In this document: positions 8,639-18,536 of the stretch, piece after piece
Layout: every line of letters begins with the position of its first letter
Position numbering within the stretch: the first letter of the stretch is position 1
Source: Rikenellaceae bacterium
GTDB taxonomy: Bacteria; Bacteroidota; Bacteroidia; Bacteroidales; Rikenellaceae
Reading direction: 5' to 3'
DNA length: 64,000 bases
Assembly: GCA_009783565.1 (NCBI GenBank)
Contig: WRDF01000004.1
Coordinates: forward strand, 121,007 to 185,006
Notes under the pieces: generated by a model
Told to the model about the DNA's origin: nothing
Seen by the model: the letters and a program-made list of their open reading frames with translations, nothing else
Database searches by the model: none
Translations under genes and position numbers: made by a program

Positions 8639-9736
8639 ATGAGTGAGCAAATAAGGGTCGGGATCACGCTGGGCGATACGAACGGCATCGGGCCGGAAGT
8701 CGTCATCAAAGCACTGATGGACAGTCGTATGTGTGAACTTTTCACACCGGTGATTTATGGCAGTCCGGGCGCGATCGCGTACTATAAAAAATTGATCGAA
8801 GGGGCGGGGGAATTTCGGTATACGCCGGTAAACTCCGCTGCCGAAGCGCGTGATAAATGCGTGAACCTTATAAATTGCACCGAAGGCAACTTCTCTATAA
8901 CGCCGGGCGTGCGGACGGCAGATTCGGGCCGCGCGGCGTGCGACTCGTTGGAGGCGGTTACAAGGGACATAAAAGCCGATATGCTGGACGTAGTGGTGAC
9001 CGCGCCGGTGAATAAGGAGGGCCTGCGCGAGTGCGGCCTCGACTTCGCGGGGCAGACAGAGTATTTCGCGGCGGAGTTCGGCGGCGAGCCGTTGATGATG
9101 ATGTGCAGCGAACTGCTGCGCGTAGGGCTTGTAACGACGCACCTTGCGCTCGGCGACGTGAACGGTATGATTACCTGCGAGCGCATCGTGGAGCAGATCA
9201 TGCGTTTGCGGCGTTCGTTGGTTCAGGACTTCGGGATTGTCGAGCCGCGCATAGCGGTGCTCGCATTGAATCCTCATTCGGGCGACGGCGGGTTGTTGGG
9301 CGCGGAGGAGCAGACGGTGATAAAACCTGCCATCGAGGACGCGATAGGTAAAGGCGCGCTGGCGTTCGGGCCTTTTCCGGCGGACGGGTTCTTTGCGGCG
9401 GCGGGGTATAGGAAATACGACGCTGCGCTGGCGATGTACCATGACCAAGGTCTCGCTCCGTTCAAGGCGCTTACGCCCCAGGGCGTGAATTTTACGGCCG
9501 GGCTGCCCGTCATCCGCACCAGCCCCGACCACGGCGTGGCATACGATATTGCAGGTCGCGGAATTGCCGACCCGGCATCGATGCGCGAGGCTATCTACTT
9601 GGCTCTCGATGTGTTTCGCACGCGGCGGCGGTATGCCGGCATGACGCGCAATCCTTTACAGCGTTTCGAACGCGAACGATCGGGCAAAGACCTGTCGGTC
9701 AGGGATTTGATACCGGAAACAGAGACGGAGGATTAG
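8639..9736 (+). CDS. pdxA: 4-hydroxythreonine-4-phosphate dehydrogenase
   Basis: A 365-residue enzyme of the PdxA family, which oxidises 4-phosphohydroxy-L-threonine with NAD in the DXP-dependent route to pyridoxal phosphate; the unstable product is then used by PdxJ. Family motifs are GDTNGIGPEV at residues 12-21, VTAPVNKEG in the middle, the metal-binding His in TTHLAL, LNPHSGDGG, and YHDQGLAPFKAL near residue 265. Length is slightly above the E. coli enzyme. It has its own promoter and is transcribed divergently from the helicase gene. No other pyridoxine genes are in the window. Confidence 0.95.
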   Translation: MSEQIRVGITLGDTNGIGPEVVIKALMDSRMCELFTPVIYGSPGAIAYYKKLIEGAGEFRYTPVNSAAEARDKCVNLINCTEGNFSITPGVRTADSGRAACDSLEAVTRDIKADMLDVVVTAPVNKEGLRECGLDFAGQTEYFAAEFGGEPLMMMCSELLRVGLVTTHLALGDVNGMITCERIVEQIMRLRRSLVQDFGIVEPRIAVLALNPHSGDGGLLGAEEQTVIKPAIEDAIGKGALAFGPFPADGFFAAAGYRKYDAALAMYHDQGLAPFKALTPQGVNFTAGLPVIRTSPDHGVAYDIAGRGIADPASMREAIYLALDVFRTRRRYAGMTRNPLQRFERERSGKDLSVRDLIPETETED

Positions 9737-9749
9737 CACGAATGCATGC

Positions 9750-9868
9750 GTCATTGCGAGCCTGAAAGGCGAAGCAATCCAGTGCAATCTTTTTCTGGAT
9801 TGCTTCGTGTCTAACGACACTCGCAATAACGATCGATATTTAAGATTGCGGGGCAAGCCCGCAATGAC
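9750..9868. repeat. Type A palindromic repeats between pdxA and thrS
   Basis: GTCATTGCGAGCC...GAAGCAATCC with the return arm GGATTGCTTCG...CTCGCAATAAC (9750-9830), then a half copy GATTGCGGGGCAAGCCCGCAATGAC ending at 9868. It is bordered by GAATGCATGCGT on the left and CACACGCGTGTGT on the right. Confidence 0.85.
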
Positions 9869-9951
9869 ACACGCGTGTGTTATCCGCCTGCCGGATGACA
9901 GTCGGCGTGCTGCAGCATGACAGTTACTATGAATAAAAACAAGCAGAAAAT

Positions 9952-11898
9952 ATGATAAAGATTACCTTTCCCGACGGGTCGGTGCGCGAATATGAGCGCG
10001 GTGTGACCCCGTTACAGATAGCCGAAAGCATAAGCCCGCGTCTGGCGCAGGACGTAATGGTCGCAACCGTGAACGGCGAAGTCGCCGATTTGCAACAGCC
10101 TATCGACAATGACGCGACGCTGAAACTCCATAAATGGGATGACGAAGAGGCTCGGCGAACGTTCTGGCACACGGCATCGCACCTTATGGCCGAAGCGTTG
10201 CAGTCGCTCTATCCGGGCATAAAGTTCGGCATCGGACCGAGCATCGAGAACGGGTTTTATTACGATGTCGATTCGCCGACCCCGATAACGGAGGGCGACC
10301 TTCCGCGCATCGAGGCGAAAATGCAGGAGCTGGCAGCGAATAAAAACCGGCTCGAAAGGCGCGAAGTCTCGAAAGACGAGGCGCTGAAAGAATTCGAAAC
10401 TAAGGGCGACCAATATAAATGCGAGCTTATCGGCGAATTGGAGGACGGCACTATTACGTTCTACGCCAACGGCGAATTTACCGACCTTTGCCGCGGGCCG
10501 CACCTGCCTGATACGAGCGCGATAAAAGCGATAAAGCCGATGTCGGTGGCGGGAGCGTACTGGCGCGGGGATGAGAAGAACAAGATGCTCACGCGCATCT
10601 ATGGCATAGCTTTCCCTAAAAAGTCGATGTTGGACGAGTATCTGGCGATGGTCGAGGAGGCCAAGAAGCGCGACCACCGCAAGCTGGGCAAAGAGTTGGA
10701 ACTGTTCACATTCTCGCAACGCGTCGGGCAGGGCTTGCCGTTATGGTTGCCGAAAGGCGCGGCACTGCGTGAGCGGCTCGAACAATTCCTGCGCAAGGTG
10801 CAGAAAGATTACGGCTATGAGCAGGTTATAACGCCGCATATCGGCATGAAGGACCTGTACGTCACGTCGGGGCACTATGCCAAGTACGGCGCGGATTCGT
10901 TCCAGCCTATCCACACGCCTGCGGAGGAAGAAGAATTTCTGCTCAAACCGATGAATTGCCCGCACCATTGCGAGATTTATCGCGTGAAGCCGCGCTCGTA
11001 CAAGGATTTGCCGGTGCGTATGGCCGAGTTCGGCACGGTGTACCGCTATGAGCAGAGCGGCGAGTTGCACGGACTTACGCGCGTGCGCGGATTTACGCAG
11101 GACGATGCTCATATTTTCGTGCGCCCCGACCAACTGCTGGACGAGTTCAAGAAGGTGATCGACATCGTTTTGTATATTTTCAAGTCGCTGAAATTCGAGA
11201 ACTTCACGGCGCAGATTTCTTTGCGCGACCCTTCGAATCCGGAGAAATACATCGGTTCGGACGAGAATTGGGAGAAGGCCGAGCAGGCGATAATACAAGC
11301 CGTCGAGGAAAAAGGTATTACGGCGATTGTCGAGCGCGGCGAAGCGGCATTCTACGGCCCGAAACTCGATTTTATGGTCAAGGACGCGTTGGGACGCAAG
11401 TGGCAGTTGGGAACTATTCAGGTCGATTACAATCTGCCGGAACGGTTCGACCTCACGTATAAGGGCAGCGACGACAAGGAGCATCGCCCCATTATGATCC
11501 ACCGCGCGCCGTTCGGATCGATGGAGCGGTTCGTGGCGCTGCTTATCGAGCATACGGGAGGCAAATTCCCGCTGTGGCTCACGCCTGAGCAGGTCGTGGT
11601 GCTGCCCATCAGCGAGAAGTTCAACGACTATGCGCGCGAGGTTGTCGAGGAGTTATCAAAGCGCGATGTTCGGGCTTTTATGGATGACCGTAACGAAAAA
11701 ATCGGGCGCAAGATTCGCGACAACGAGCTGAAACGCATTCCCTATCTGCTTGTCGTCGGTGAAAAAGAGGCGGCCGACGGCACGGTGTCGGTACGCGCAC
11801 AAGGTACGGGAGACCAAGGCTCGATGACCACACAGGCGTTCGCCGAGATGGTGAATCGTGTGGTTGAAGAGGAGTTGGCGCAAGGGCGGCCTGCATAG
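9952..11898 (+). CDS. thrS: Threonine-tRNA ligase
   Basis: A 648-residue class II aminoacyl-tRNA synthetase that charges tRNA-Thr. Domains: N-terminal TGS (1-60); editing domain with HTASH at residues 73-77 and Cys180/His184 that hydrolyses Ser-tRNA(Thr); catalytic core with Zn ligands Cys336 (MNCPHH), His387 (DDAHIF) and a later His in [12 protein letters not shown]; and a C-terminal anticodon-binding domain. Length is that of the full bacterial form. In many Bacteroidetes thrS is followed by infC-rpmI-rplT; here a repeat and a methyltransferase gene follow instead. The cognate tRNA-Thr gene lies about 6 kb upstream. Confidence 0.97.
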   Translation: MIKITFPDGSVREYERGVTPLQIAESISPRLAQDVMVATVNGEVADLQQPIDNDATLKLHKWDDEEARRTFWHTASHLMAEALQSLYPGIKFGIGPSIENGFYYDVDSPTPITEGDLPRIEAKMQELAANKNRLERREVSKDEALKEFETKGDQYKCELIGELEDGTITFYANGEFTDLCRGPHLPDTSAIKAIKPMSVAGAYWRGDEKNKMLTRIYGIAFPKKSMLDEYLAMVEEAKKRDHRKLGKELELFTFSQRVGQGLPLWLPKGAALRERLEQFLRKVQKDYGYEQVITPHIGMKDLYVTSGHYAKYGADSFQPIHTPAEEEEFLLKPMNCPHHCEIYRVKPRSYKDLPVRMAEFGTVYRYEQSGELHGLTRVRGFTQDDAHIFVRPDQLLDEFKKVIDIVLYIFKSLKFENFTAQISLRDPSNPEKYIGSDENWEKAEQAIIQAVEEKGITAIVERGEAAFYGPKLDFMVKDALGRKWQLGTIQVDYNLPERFDLTYKGSDDKEHRPIMIHRAPFGSMERFVALLIEHTGGKFPLWLTPEQVVVLPISEKFNDYAREVVEELSKRDVRAFMDDRNEKIGRKIRDNELKRIPYLLVVGEKEAADGTVSVRAQGTGDQGSMTTQAFAEMVNRVVEEELAQGRPA

Positions 11899-11908
11899 CA
11901 CACGTGCG

Positions 11909-12018
11909 TGTCATCCCGAGCTAGCGCGCAAGTGCGACGAGGGATATATCGCTCGTCTGTCTTAGAATTTATAAACTCGCGATAGATTCCTTCGTCCCTA
12001 CGGGACGAAGGAATGACA
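11909..12018. repeat. Type B palindromic repeat
   Basis: GTCATCCCGAGC...GAGGGATATATCGCTCG with the return arm GCGATAGATTCCTTCG...GAAGGAATGAC. The left edge is the alternating tract CACACGTGCGTG. It fills the gap behind thrS. Confidence 0.75.
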
Positions 12019-12028
12019 AACAAAAAAA

Positions 12029-13213
12029 ATGACTCTCGAAGAGGCCGAGATATTATTTAGCGACGAGGTGCGGGCTGCTATCGAGGCGAATATCGACGAT
12101 GACCCGTTGAAAATCGTTTTCGACAAGCGCGTTCCACACGCAGCAATGGTGGCGACGCAGGTGAAATACCTGCAACGGGCTCGGAAGAAATTACCGTCGT
12201 ATTATGCGGCGCGGTGCGTCGTGCCTCCGACGGGGTTCGAACAGGCGAGCAGTGAGAGAGTGGCTCAGGAACATGCGGTGGGGCACATGGGTGCATTGTG
12301 TATAGACCTTACATGTGGATTGGGTGTCGATAGTTTTGCTTTCTCGCGGCGATTCGACAAGGTGATCGCCGTCGAGCGCAATCCGGTGACGGCATACGTG
12401 GCGCGACGCAATTTCGAGTTGTTGGGAGTGCATAATATAGAAGTGGTGAACGCCTCGGCGGAGGATTTCTTATCCGCAAACGAAGGTCTGCGGCGCGCAG
12501 ACCTGATTTATATAGACCCCGACCGGCGCGATGCGACAGGACGCAGGGTCGCGCACCCGTCCGACTGTTCGCCCGACGTCTTGGCGCTTATGCCGCAATT
12601 AAGGCGAACGGGAGAACGCGTGCTGATAAAACTGTCGCCGCTGTTCGATGTAGACGAGGTATTTCGCGTGTTTGGCGACCGTACGCGCGTCGAGGCTGTG
12701 TCGCTCGACGGCGAGTGTAAAGAGGTGACGGTCGAAGTGGGCGATGCGGTTTGCGAACGCGTGATAGCTGCGCGCATAACGGGATTCGGAGTAATTGAAT
12801 CTCCTGCGTCTCAGGCGACGGAAACGCCTGAGATTCAAAGCGATGTCAGTTCGTTCGATTATCTCGTTATCCCCGATGTGGCGTTGGTTAAGGCGCGCAT
12901 TGCACAACGATATTTCACCGGCGCAGGGCTGCGCATCGAGAGCGACAACTCGTATGCGTTCGGCAGTATATTGCCGCCGTGCCTGCCGGGAAAAGCGTAC
13001 CGCATAACCGCCATGCGTCCCTACTCGCCTAAAAAGCTCGCACGTGAATTGCGTGATGCCGGAATCCGTCGCGCGGACATCCTGCAACGCGATTTCGCGT
13101 TGCGCAATGATGTCATCGCACGTCAACTGGACATCACCGAAGGCGGCCCGGTAAAGATCGTTTTCACGCGCATCGGCGGTGAGCAGCGAGCGATATTTAT
13201 CGCCGAGATATAG
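12029..13213 (+). CDS. Class I SAM-dependent methyltransferase with THUMP-like domain
   Basis: A 394-residue protein with a Rossmann-type methyltransferase core. Motif I is DLTCGLGVDSFAFS (about residues 92-105), followed by the acidic residue in VIAVERNP and the motif IV-like IYIDPDRRD. The N- and C-terminal extensions fit the Bacteroidetes family annotated as class I methyltransferase with a THUMP-like domain. The target, probably RNA, is not established. The start is 10 bases downstream of the repeat at 12018 in an A-rich stretch. It stands alone between repeats and yihY. Confidence 0.8.
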   Translation: MTLEEAEILFSDEVRAAIEANIDDDPLKIVFDKRVPHAAMVATQVKYLQRARKKLPSYYAARCVVPPTGFEQASSERVAQEHAVGHMGALCIDLTCGLGVDSFAFSRRFDKVIAVERNPVTAYVARRNFELLGVHNIEVVNASAEDFLSANEGLRRADLIYIDPDRRDATGRRVAHPSDCSPDVLALMPQLRRTGERVLIKLSPLFDVDEVFRVFGDRTRVEAVSLDGECKEVTVEVGDAVCERVIAARITGFGVIESPASQATETPEIQSDVSSFDYLVIPDVALVKARIAQRYFTGAGLRIESDNSYAFGSILPPCLPGKAYRITAMRPYSPKKLARELRDAGIRRADILQRDFALRNDVIARQLDITEGGPVKIVFTRIGGEQRAIFIAEI

Positions 13214-13291
13214 CCCCGCATGTAGTTCCCGATAATAACGGGCATAACTTTTGCGACATCGATGTCATAAAAAACAATAGCGCGCACGGAC

Positions 13292-13342
13292 ATGAAAAAA
13301 TACCTTGCGGCACTCGCTTTAATTACTTTGCTTAAAACATGA
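13292..13342 (+). CDS. Possible 16-codon upstream ORF overlapping yihY start
   Basis: ATG at 13292 opens a short frame (MKKYLAALALITLLKT) whose TGA overlaps the yihY ATG as ATGA at 13339-13342. The sequence resembles a signal-peptide-like hydrophobic stretch. It could couple translation to yihY or be chance; no homologue can be named. Confidence 0.2.
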   Translation: MKKYLAALALITLLKT

Positions 13343-14622
13343 AAAAGATAAAGGAATATGTAGCCAAAAGAGAGAAGCATAAGCATTTGCGCAACAGTTG
13401 GGTCGTGCGGCCGTTCCGGATCGCGCTTTACACGGTGCGCGGTATCGGTGAGCACGATATTTTCCTGCGCGCGTCGGCTCTGACCTATTACACGCTGCTG
13501 TCTCTCGTGCCCATCGCGGCGTTGATCTTCGGATTTATGAAGGGATTCGGGTTCGACGCGCGACTGTGGGAATGGCTCTACGGAAGACTTCCGGAATACA
13601 GCGCATCGCTCGATCAGTTGCAAACGTGGGTCGAGAATATGCTGGTACGCACGCGCGGCGGACTCATCGCGGCTGTGGGGATGGTGGTGTTTTTCTGGGC
13701 TGTGATACGGGTCTTTACGAACGTCGAAAGCGCATTCAATATAATATGGGAGGTGCGCAAACGACGCTCCATAGGGCGCATGTTGAGCGACTACCTCGCC
13801 GTGATCGTTATCGCACCGATACTGCTCATTTCGGCATCGAGCCTTAGTTCCTTCGTGCGGGGGTCGCTCGAACCATGGGTATGGACGACGCTGCTGGATG
13901 TGGCATTCGCGCTGGCCGAACTCGTGCTGGTATGGCTGCTGTTCACGCTGATCTATAAAACGATGCCCAACACGCGGGTGAAGTTTCGGGGGGCGGTGAT
14001 CGCCGCTTTGATCGCAGGAACGGTATTCTGGGGTTTTCAGAAATTATATTTTCTTGTACAGGGGGAACTCAACAGCTATAACGCCGTTTACGGGACTTTT
14101 GCGGCGTTGCCGCTGCTCTTCGTATGGATGCAGACGAGCTGGATGATCGTCTTGGTGGGCGCAGAGCTTTCGTTTGCCTATCAGAACATAGACCGCTATG
14201 ACCTGGAACGCGAGGCCGTATTCATAAACAATAACAATAAACGTAAGATTCTGGTAGCCACGATGTTAGAGATCGTCCGCCACTTCATGCACGGTGACGG
14301 GCCGGTGGCCTCACATACCATCGCCGACGACCTTAACCTTCCGGTGCGCAGTGTGCGCGAAGTGGTGCATGAGTTGGAGAAGGCAGGGTTGGTAGCAGCT
14401 GTGAAAACGCCGAAAGACAATCGCGAGAACGCCTACATCCCCGCACGCGACGTACATGATATTACAATCTATGACGTAGTGAACGGCGTGGAAAATCAAA
14501 GCACGGCCAAGCTCGACATAAGCGAACTGCCCGAACTTCGCAAAGTGAGCAAGTTACTGGACGATGCCATGCAAACGACAAAAACCGCAGGAATGGAAGC
14601 AAAACTCGCCGATTTGTTATAA
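13339..14622 (+). CDS. yihY: YihY/virulence factor BrkB family membrane protein
   Basis: A 427-residue inner-membrane protein. The YihY/BrkB domain (once mis-annotated as ribonuclease BN) spans residues 25-280 with six predicted membrane segments, including LTYYTLLSLVPIAALIFGF and the conserved AVYGTFAALPLLFVWMQ near residue 255. A soluble C-terminal extension of about 140 residues looks like a winged-helix domain (HTIADDLNLPVRSVREVVHEL). The family function is unknown. It ends 52 bases before mnmG, so the two may be co-transcribed. Confidence 0.85.
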   Translation: MKKIKEYVAKREKHKHLRNSWVVRPFRIALYTVRGIGEHDIFLRASALTYYTLLSLVPIAALIFGFMKGFGFDARLWEWLYGRLPEYSASLDQLQTWVENMLVRTRGGLIAAVGMVVFFWAVIRVFTNVESAFNIIWEVRKRRSIGRMLSDYLAVIVIAPILLISASSLSSFVRGSLEPWVWTTLLDVAFALAELVLVWLLFTLIYKTMPNTRVKFRGAVIAALIAGTVFWGFQKLYFLVQGELNSYNAVYGTFAALPLLFVWMQTSWMIVLVGAELSFAYQNIDRYDLEREAVFINNNNKRKILVATMLEIVRHFMHGDGPVASHTIADDLNLPVRSVREVVHELEKAGLVAAVKTPKDNRENAYIPARDVHDITIYDVVNGVENQSTAKLDISELPELRKVSKLLDDAMQTTKTAGMEAKLADLL

Positions 14623-14674
14623 TATACGTGTGTGGGTGTTCCAAAAAGCGGCAGTTCAAGCGGCCGAGAAAGAC

Positions 14675-16567
14675 ATGAAACCGGAATATGATATAATTGT
14701 TGTCGGCGGGGGGCATGCCGGATGTGAGGCGGCTGTGGCGGCGGCACGGCTGGGGTCGCGCACGCTTATGGTGACGATGGATATGACTAAGTTTGCGAAT
14801 ATGTCATGTAATCCGGCGGTGGGTGGCGTAGCTAAGGGGCAGATAGTCAGGGAGATAGACGCATTGGGTGGTCAGATGGGAGTGATTACCGACCGCACGA
14901 CGATTCAGTTTCGGATGCTGAACCGCTCGAAAGGGCCGGCGATGTGGAGTCCGCGCGCACAGTGCGATAAGGCGCGATTTTCGGAACTTTGGCGCGAAAC
15001 GCTCGAAAATACGGACAACCTTTATATATGGCAAGATGCTGTAACTGAGATAGTTACAGCGGCGGGTGATGAAGATAACGGCCTGCATAAAATAACGGGT
15101 ATACGAACAGCGCTCGGCGTAGAGTTCTCGGCGCAAGCGGTGATCCTGACCGTAGGAACATTCCTGAATGGTCTGATGCACGTCGGACGCGCGAATACGG
15201 AAGGAGGCAGGGCGGGCGACAGCGCGTCGTATGGGCTGACGGAGCAGTTACGCGGGTTCGGCTTCGAGAGTGGGCGGATGAAGACCGGAACTCCGGCGCG
15301 CATCGACGGACGCACCGTAGATTTTTGCGCGTTAGAACCACAATACGGCGATACAAACCCTTCAAAATTCTCATTTTTTACCGACATAGAACCTGTCACC
15401 AAGCAAATTCCGTGTTATCTGGCATATACTTCATCGGAGGTTCACGACTTCTTGCGCACGGGTTTCGATGATTCGCCGCTTTTCAACGGCACGATACATG
15501 GCATCGGGCCACGCTATTGCCCGAGTATCGAGGATAAACTCCAAACGTTTGCCGACAAAGATGCGCACCAGCTTTTCCTCGAACCGGAGGGAGCAACGAC
15601 GCACGAATATTATCTGAACGGTTTTTCATCGTCGCTGCCGTGGCAGGTGCAGCTCGAAGCGCTGCGAAAAGTGCGCGGTTTCGAGCATGTACATATCTTC
15701 CGTCCAGGTTATGCAATCGAGTATGATTATTTCCCGCCAACACAACTTTTCCATACGCTCGAAACGAAACTCATCGGTGGACTATATTTCGCCGGGCAGA
15801 TAAACGGCACAACGGGATACGAGGAGGCGGCGGCACAGGGGTTGATTGCGGGGATAAACGCACACCTGCGTTTAGTGGAGCGCGAACCATTCGTCCTGCG
15901 GCGCGACGAAGCGTATATCGGCGTGCTGATCGACGACCTCGTGACAAAAGGAGTAGACGAACCGTACCGCATGTTCACCAGCCGTGCCGAGTTCCGCATT
16001 CTGCTGCGACAGGACAATGCAGATTTACGTTTGACACCGCGAGGACGAGACATAGGGCTTGTCTCTGATTGCAGACATGAAATTTATACGCAAAAAAAAT
16101 CGCTCTTGGAATCGCTTATTCGATTCATCCGCGAATACAGTGTCAGTCCGAACGAAATTTCGAGTTATCTGAAATCTGTCGATTCGGCGCAAATTACGCA
16201 AAAAAGAAAGCTCTATGAGCTGCTTTTACGCAATGAAGTGTCGCTTTTGGGATTAATCGACGCGATTTCGCCGTTACGCGAGCTGATTTCGTCCGATGCC
16301 TACACCTCCGAGATCATCGAAGAAGCCGAACTGCAAATCAAATACAAGGGTTACATCGAGCGCGAAAAACACATTGCCGAGAAACTTACGCGCCTCGAAA
16401 ATATCCGCATCGCGTCCGACTTCGATTATAATTCGCTGACCTCGCTCACAATTGAGGCGCGCCAGAAGTTCTCCCGCATACGCCCCTCTACTATCGGGCA
16501 GGCTTCGCGCATACCCGGAGTCTCGCCGGCAGACATAAATGTATTGCTAATTTATTTCGGGCGCTGA
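14675..16567 (+). CDS. mnmG: tRNA uridine-5-carboxymethylaminomethyl modification enzyme MnmG (GidA)
   Basis: A 630-residue FAD protein that works with MnmE to add the carboxymethylaminomethyl group to U34 of certain tRNAs. The FAD-binding GGGHAG lies at residues 11-16, followed by SCNPAVGGVAKG and the family signatures GTPARIDGRT and FTSRAEFRILLRQDNAD; the C-terminal helical domain ends in the usual RPxTIGQASRI(P)GVSPADI. The start at 14675 (MKPEYDIIVVGG) is chosen over an in-frame 14564 start that would lie inside yihY. In many bacteria gidA sits close to the replication origin, which fits the parS sites found directly behind it. Confidence 0.97.
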   Translation: MKPEYDIIVVGGGHAGCEAAVAAARLGSRTLMVTMDMTKFANMSCNPAVGGVAKGQIVREIDALGGQMGVITDRTTIQFRMLNRSKGPAMWSPRAQCDKARFSELWRETLENTDNLYIWQDAVTEIVTAAGDEDNGLHKITGIRTALGVEFSAQAVILTVGTFLNGLMHVGRANTEGGRAGDSASYGLTEQLRGFGFESGRMKTGTPARIDGRTVDFCALEPQYGDTNPSKFSFFTDIEPVTKQIPCYLAYTSSEVHDFLRTGFDDSPLFNGTIHGIGPRYCPSIEDKLQTFADKDAHQLFLEPEGATTHEYYLNGFSSSLPWQVQLEALRKVRGFEHVHIFRPGYAIEYDYFPPTQLFHTLETKLIGGLYFAGQINGTTGYEEAAAQGLIAGINAHLRLVEREPFVLRRDEAYIGVLIDDLVTKGVDEPYRMFTSRAEFRILLRQDNADLRLTPRGRDIGLVSDCRHEIYTQKKSLLESLIRFIREYSVSPNEISSYLKSVDSAQITQKRKLYELLLRNEVSLLGLIDAISPLRELISSDAYTSEIIEEAELQIKYKGYIEREKHIAEKLTRLENIRIASDFDYNSLTSLTIEARQKFSRIRPSTIGQASRIPGVSPADINVLLIYFGR

Positions 16568-16568
16568 T

Positions 16569-16584
16569 TGTTCCACGTGGAACA
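16569..16584. promoter_or_regulatory. parS site 1 (ParB-binding palindrome)
   Basis: TGTTCCACGTGGAACA is a perfect 16-base palindrome that matches the bacterial parS consensus TGTTnCACGTGnAACA at every fixed position. It begins 1 base after the mnmG stop. Confidence 0.85.
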
Positions 16585-16606
16585 GGCACGCCCAGTCACA
16601 TGCGAT

Positions 16607-16622
16607 TGTTCCACGTGGAACA
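16607..16622. promoter_or_regulatory. parS site 2 (ParB-binding palindrome)
   Basis: A second exact copy of TGTTCCACGTGGAACA, 22 bases from site 1. No parA or parB gene lies in the window. Confidence 0.85.
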
Positions 16623-16688
16623 AAAACACAACGGAGAGCGCACCTCATACAAGAGCACAGAGGCGATTCATCCTCAAAAACAGGCGCG

Positions 16689-16704
16689 CCTGCCACGTGG
16701 AACA
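16689..16704. promoter_or_regulatory. Degenerate parS-like site
   Basis: CCTGCCACGTGGAACA keeps the core CCACGTGGAACA and differs from sites 1 and 2 at three positions of the left arm. Confidence 0.5.
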
Positions 16705-16735
16705 AAAAGACCGTTCTGATTAGAACGGTCTTTTT
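16705..16735. terminator. Bidirectional terminator between mnmG and glnS
   Basis: AAAAAGACCGTTCT and AGAACGGTCTTTTT form a 14-bp stem with a 3-base loop. The flanking A and T runs let it serve both converging genes. Confidence 0.9.
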
Positions 16736-16756
16736 GCAACAAAGCAAATGATATCT

Positions 16757-18439
16757 TTACTTATTCATCATCTTCGACCAAGAATCTTTGAGCGTCACCG
16801 TACGGTTAAAAATCGGCCGGCCGACACCGTTATCGCTATCAACGCAGAAATACCCCACCCGCTCGAACTGAAATTTATCACCTGGCGCGGCCGAAACCAA
16901 CGAAGGCTCGACAAGCACTGTTTTCTCGACAAGCGACTCCGGATTCAAAAAGTCAAGAAATGTCTCACCTTCCGCCAGATCGTCCGGATTCTCCTTCGTG
17001 AACAGCACGTCATACATCCGCGCCGTAGCCTCAACCGCATGATGCGCCGAAACCCAATGAATAACACCCTTCACACGCCGTCCATCGGACGACGAGCCGC
17101 CACCCGACGCAGGGTCATAGGCGCATCGCAACTCTACGATGCGCCCCGACTCGTCTTTCACCACTTCGTCGCAACGTATCAAATACCCGTACCGCAAACG
17201 TACCTCGCTGCCGGGCGAAAGGCGGTGATATTTCTTCGGCGGGTCTTCCATGAAATCGTCGCGCTCGATATAAATCTCACGAGCGAACGGCACTTCACGA
17301 ACGCCCGCGCGCTCATCTTCGGGGTTGTTCACGCACGTGATTTGTTCCTCGCGCCCCTCAGGATAATTCGTAATCATGACTTTCAGCGGATCGACGACCG
17401 CCATTCGACGCTCGGCAATCTTGTTCAAGTCCTCACGCACGAAGAATTCCAACAGTCCCAGATCGATAACATTATCACGTTTTGCGACACCCACGCGGTC
17501 AGCAAATGCGCGTATCGCAGCGGGCGTATACCCACGTCGCCGCATCGCGGAGATGGTCGGCATGCGCGGGTCATCCCACCCGCATACCACGCCGCTCTGC
17601 ACTAATTGCAGCAGTTTGCGCTTGCTCATCACAGTGTATGTGAGGTTCAGCCGCGCAAATTCGTACTGATGGCTCGGGAAAATCTCCAATTTTTCAATAA
17701 ACCAATCGTAAAGAGGCCTGTGCACATCGAATTCGAGCGTACAGATCGAATGTGTGATGCGTTCTATGGAATCGCTTTGCCCGTGCGCCCAATCGTACAT
17801 CGGGTATATACACCATTTATTGCCCGTGCGGTGATGGGGCACGTGGATGATACGGTAAAGGATTGGGTCGCGCATCAGCATATTGGGGCTTGCCATGTCG
17901 ATCTTCGCGCGCAGCACCCGCTCGCCATCGGTAAATTCACCCGCTTTCATACGCGCAAACAAATCGAGATTTTCCTCTGCCGACCGCTCACGCCACGGGC
18001 TTTCCACACCAGGGACGGTCACTGTGCCGCGCGTGCGGCGTATTTCTTCCTGAGTCTGGTCATCGACGTATGCTAATTCCTTATTAATCAGCAATATAGC
18101 CCAATCGTAGAGTTGGTCGAAGTAATCCGAAGCGTAGTATTCTCCCGCCCATTCGAAGCCGAGCCAGCGCACGTCCTTCTTTATTGCATCCACATACTCC
18201 ACGTCTTCTTTCACGGGATTCGTGTCGTCGAAACGCAGGTTCGTCTTGCCGCCATATTTCTTCGCCAGCCCGAAATTCAGACAGATGCTCTTCGCATGGC
18301 CGATATGCAGATACCCGTTCGGCTCAGGCGGAAAGCGCGTCAGCACACGCGGCTCGCCCGCAGCAATCGACACCTCGATTATCTCTTCCAAAAAATTCAG
18401 CGGTCTGCGTTCCTCGACGCCCTCATTCACTATCGACAT
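16757..18439 (-). CDS. glnS: Glutamine-tRNA ligase
   Basis: A 560-residue class I synthetase that charges tRNA-Gln directly. The N-terminal [17 protein letters not shown] contains the HIGH signature at residues 45-48, and VMSKRKL near residue 270 is the KMSKS equivalent. The C-terminal beta-barrel anticodon-binding domains follow (for example [18 protein letters not shown]). Length matches the E. coli enzyme. It has a very good promoter (18462-18492) divergent from the TonB receptor gene, and shares the terminator at 16705-16735 with mnmG. Confidence 0.97.
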   Translation of the reverse strand: MSIVNEGVEERRPLNFLEEIIEVSIAAGEPRVLTRFPPEPNGYLHIGHAKSICLNFGLAKKYGGKTNLRFDDTNPVKEDVEYVDAIKKDVRWLGFEWAGEYYASDYFDQLYDWAILLINKELAYVDDQTQEEIRRTRGTVTVPGVESPWRERSAEENLDLFARMKAGEFTDGERVLRAKIDMASPNMLMRDPILYRIIHVPHHRTGNKWCIYPMYDWAHGQSDSIERITHSICTLEFDVHRPLYDWFIEKLEIFPSHQYEFARLNLTYTVMSKRKLLQLVQSGVVCGWDDPRMPTISAMRRRGYTPAAIRAFADRVGVAKRDNVIDLGLLEFFVREDLNKIAERRMAVVDPLKVMITNYPEGREEQITCVNNPEDERAGVREVPFAREIYIERDDFMEDPPKKYHRLSPGSEVRLRYGYLIRCDEVVKDESGRIVELRCAYDPASGGGSSSDGRRVKGVIHWVSAHHAVEATARMYDVLFTKENPDDLAEGETFLDFLNPESLVEKTVLVEPSLVSAAPGDKFQFERVGYFCVDSDNGVGRPIFNRTVTLKDSWSKMMNK

Positions 18440-18461
18440 AATATACTATTTTTTATCCCGC

Positions 18462-18492
18462 CAAAGTTATGAAAAATCTCTGTCCTCACAAA
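18462..18492 (-). promoter_or_regulatory. Bacteroidetes promoter for glnS
   Basis: On the minus strand, TTTG (18492-18489), 19 bases, then TAACTTTG (18469-18462): a full consensus match ahead of the ATG at 18439. Confidence 0.7.
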
Positions 18493-18520
18493 GCTTAAAA
18501 ACAATCTCGAATTCTTTGGC

Positions 18521-18528
18521 TATCTTTG
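18521..18528 (+). promoter_or_regulatory. Bacteroidetes -7 box for TonB receptor gene
   Basis: TATCTTTG ends 8 bases before the ATG at 18537, which supports that start and excludes longer ones inside glnS. Confidence 0.6.
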
Positions 18529-18536
18529 TGGGTTGT

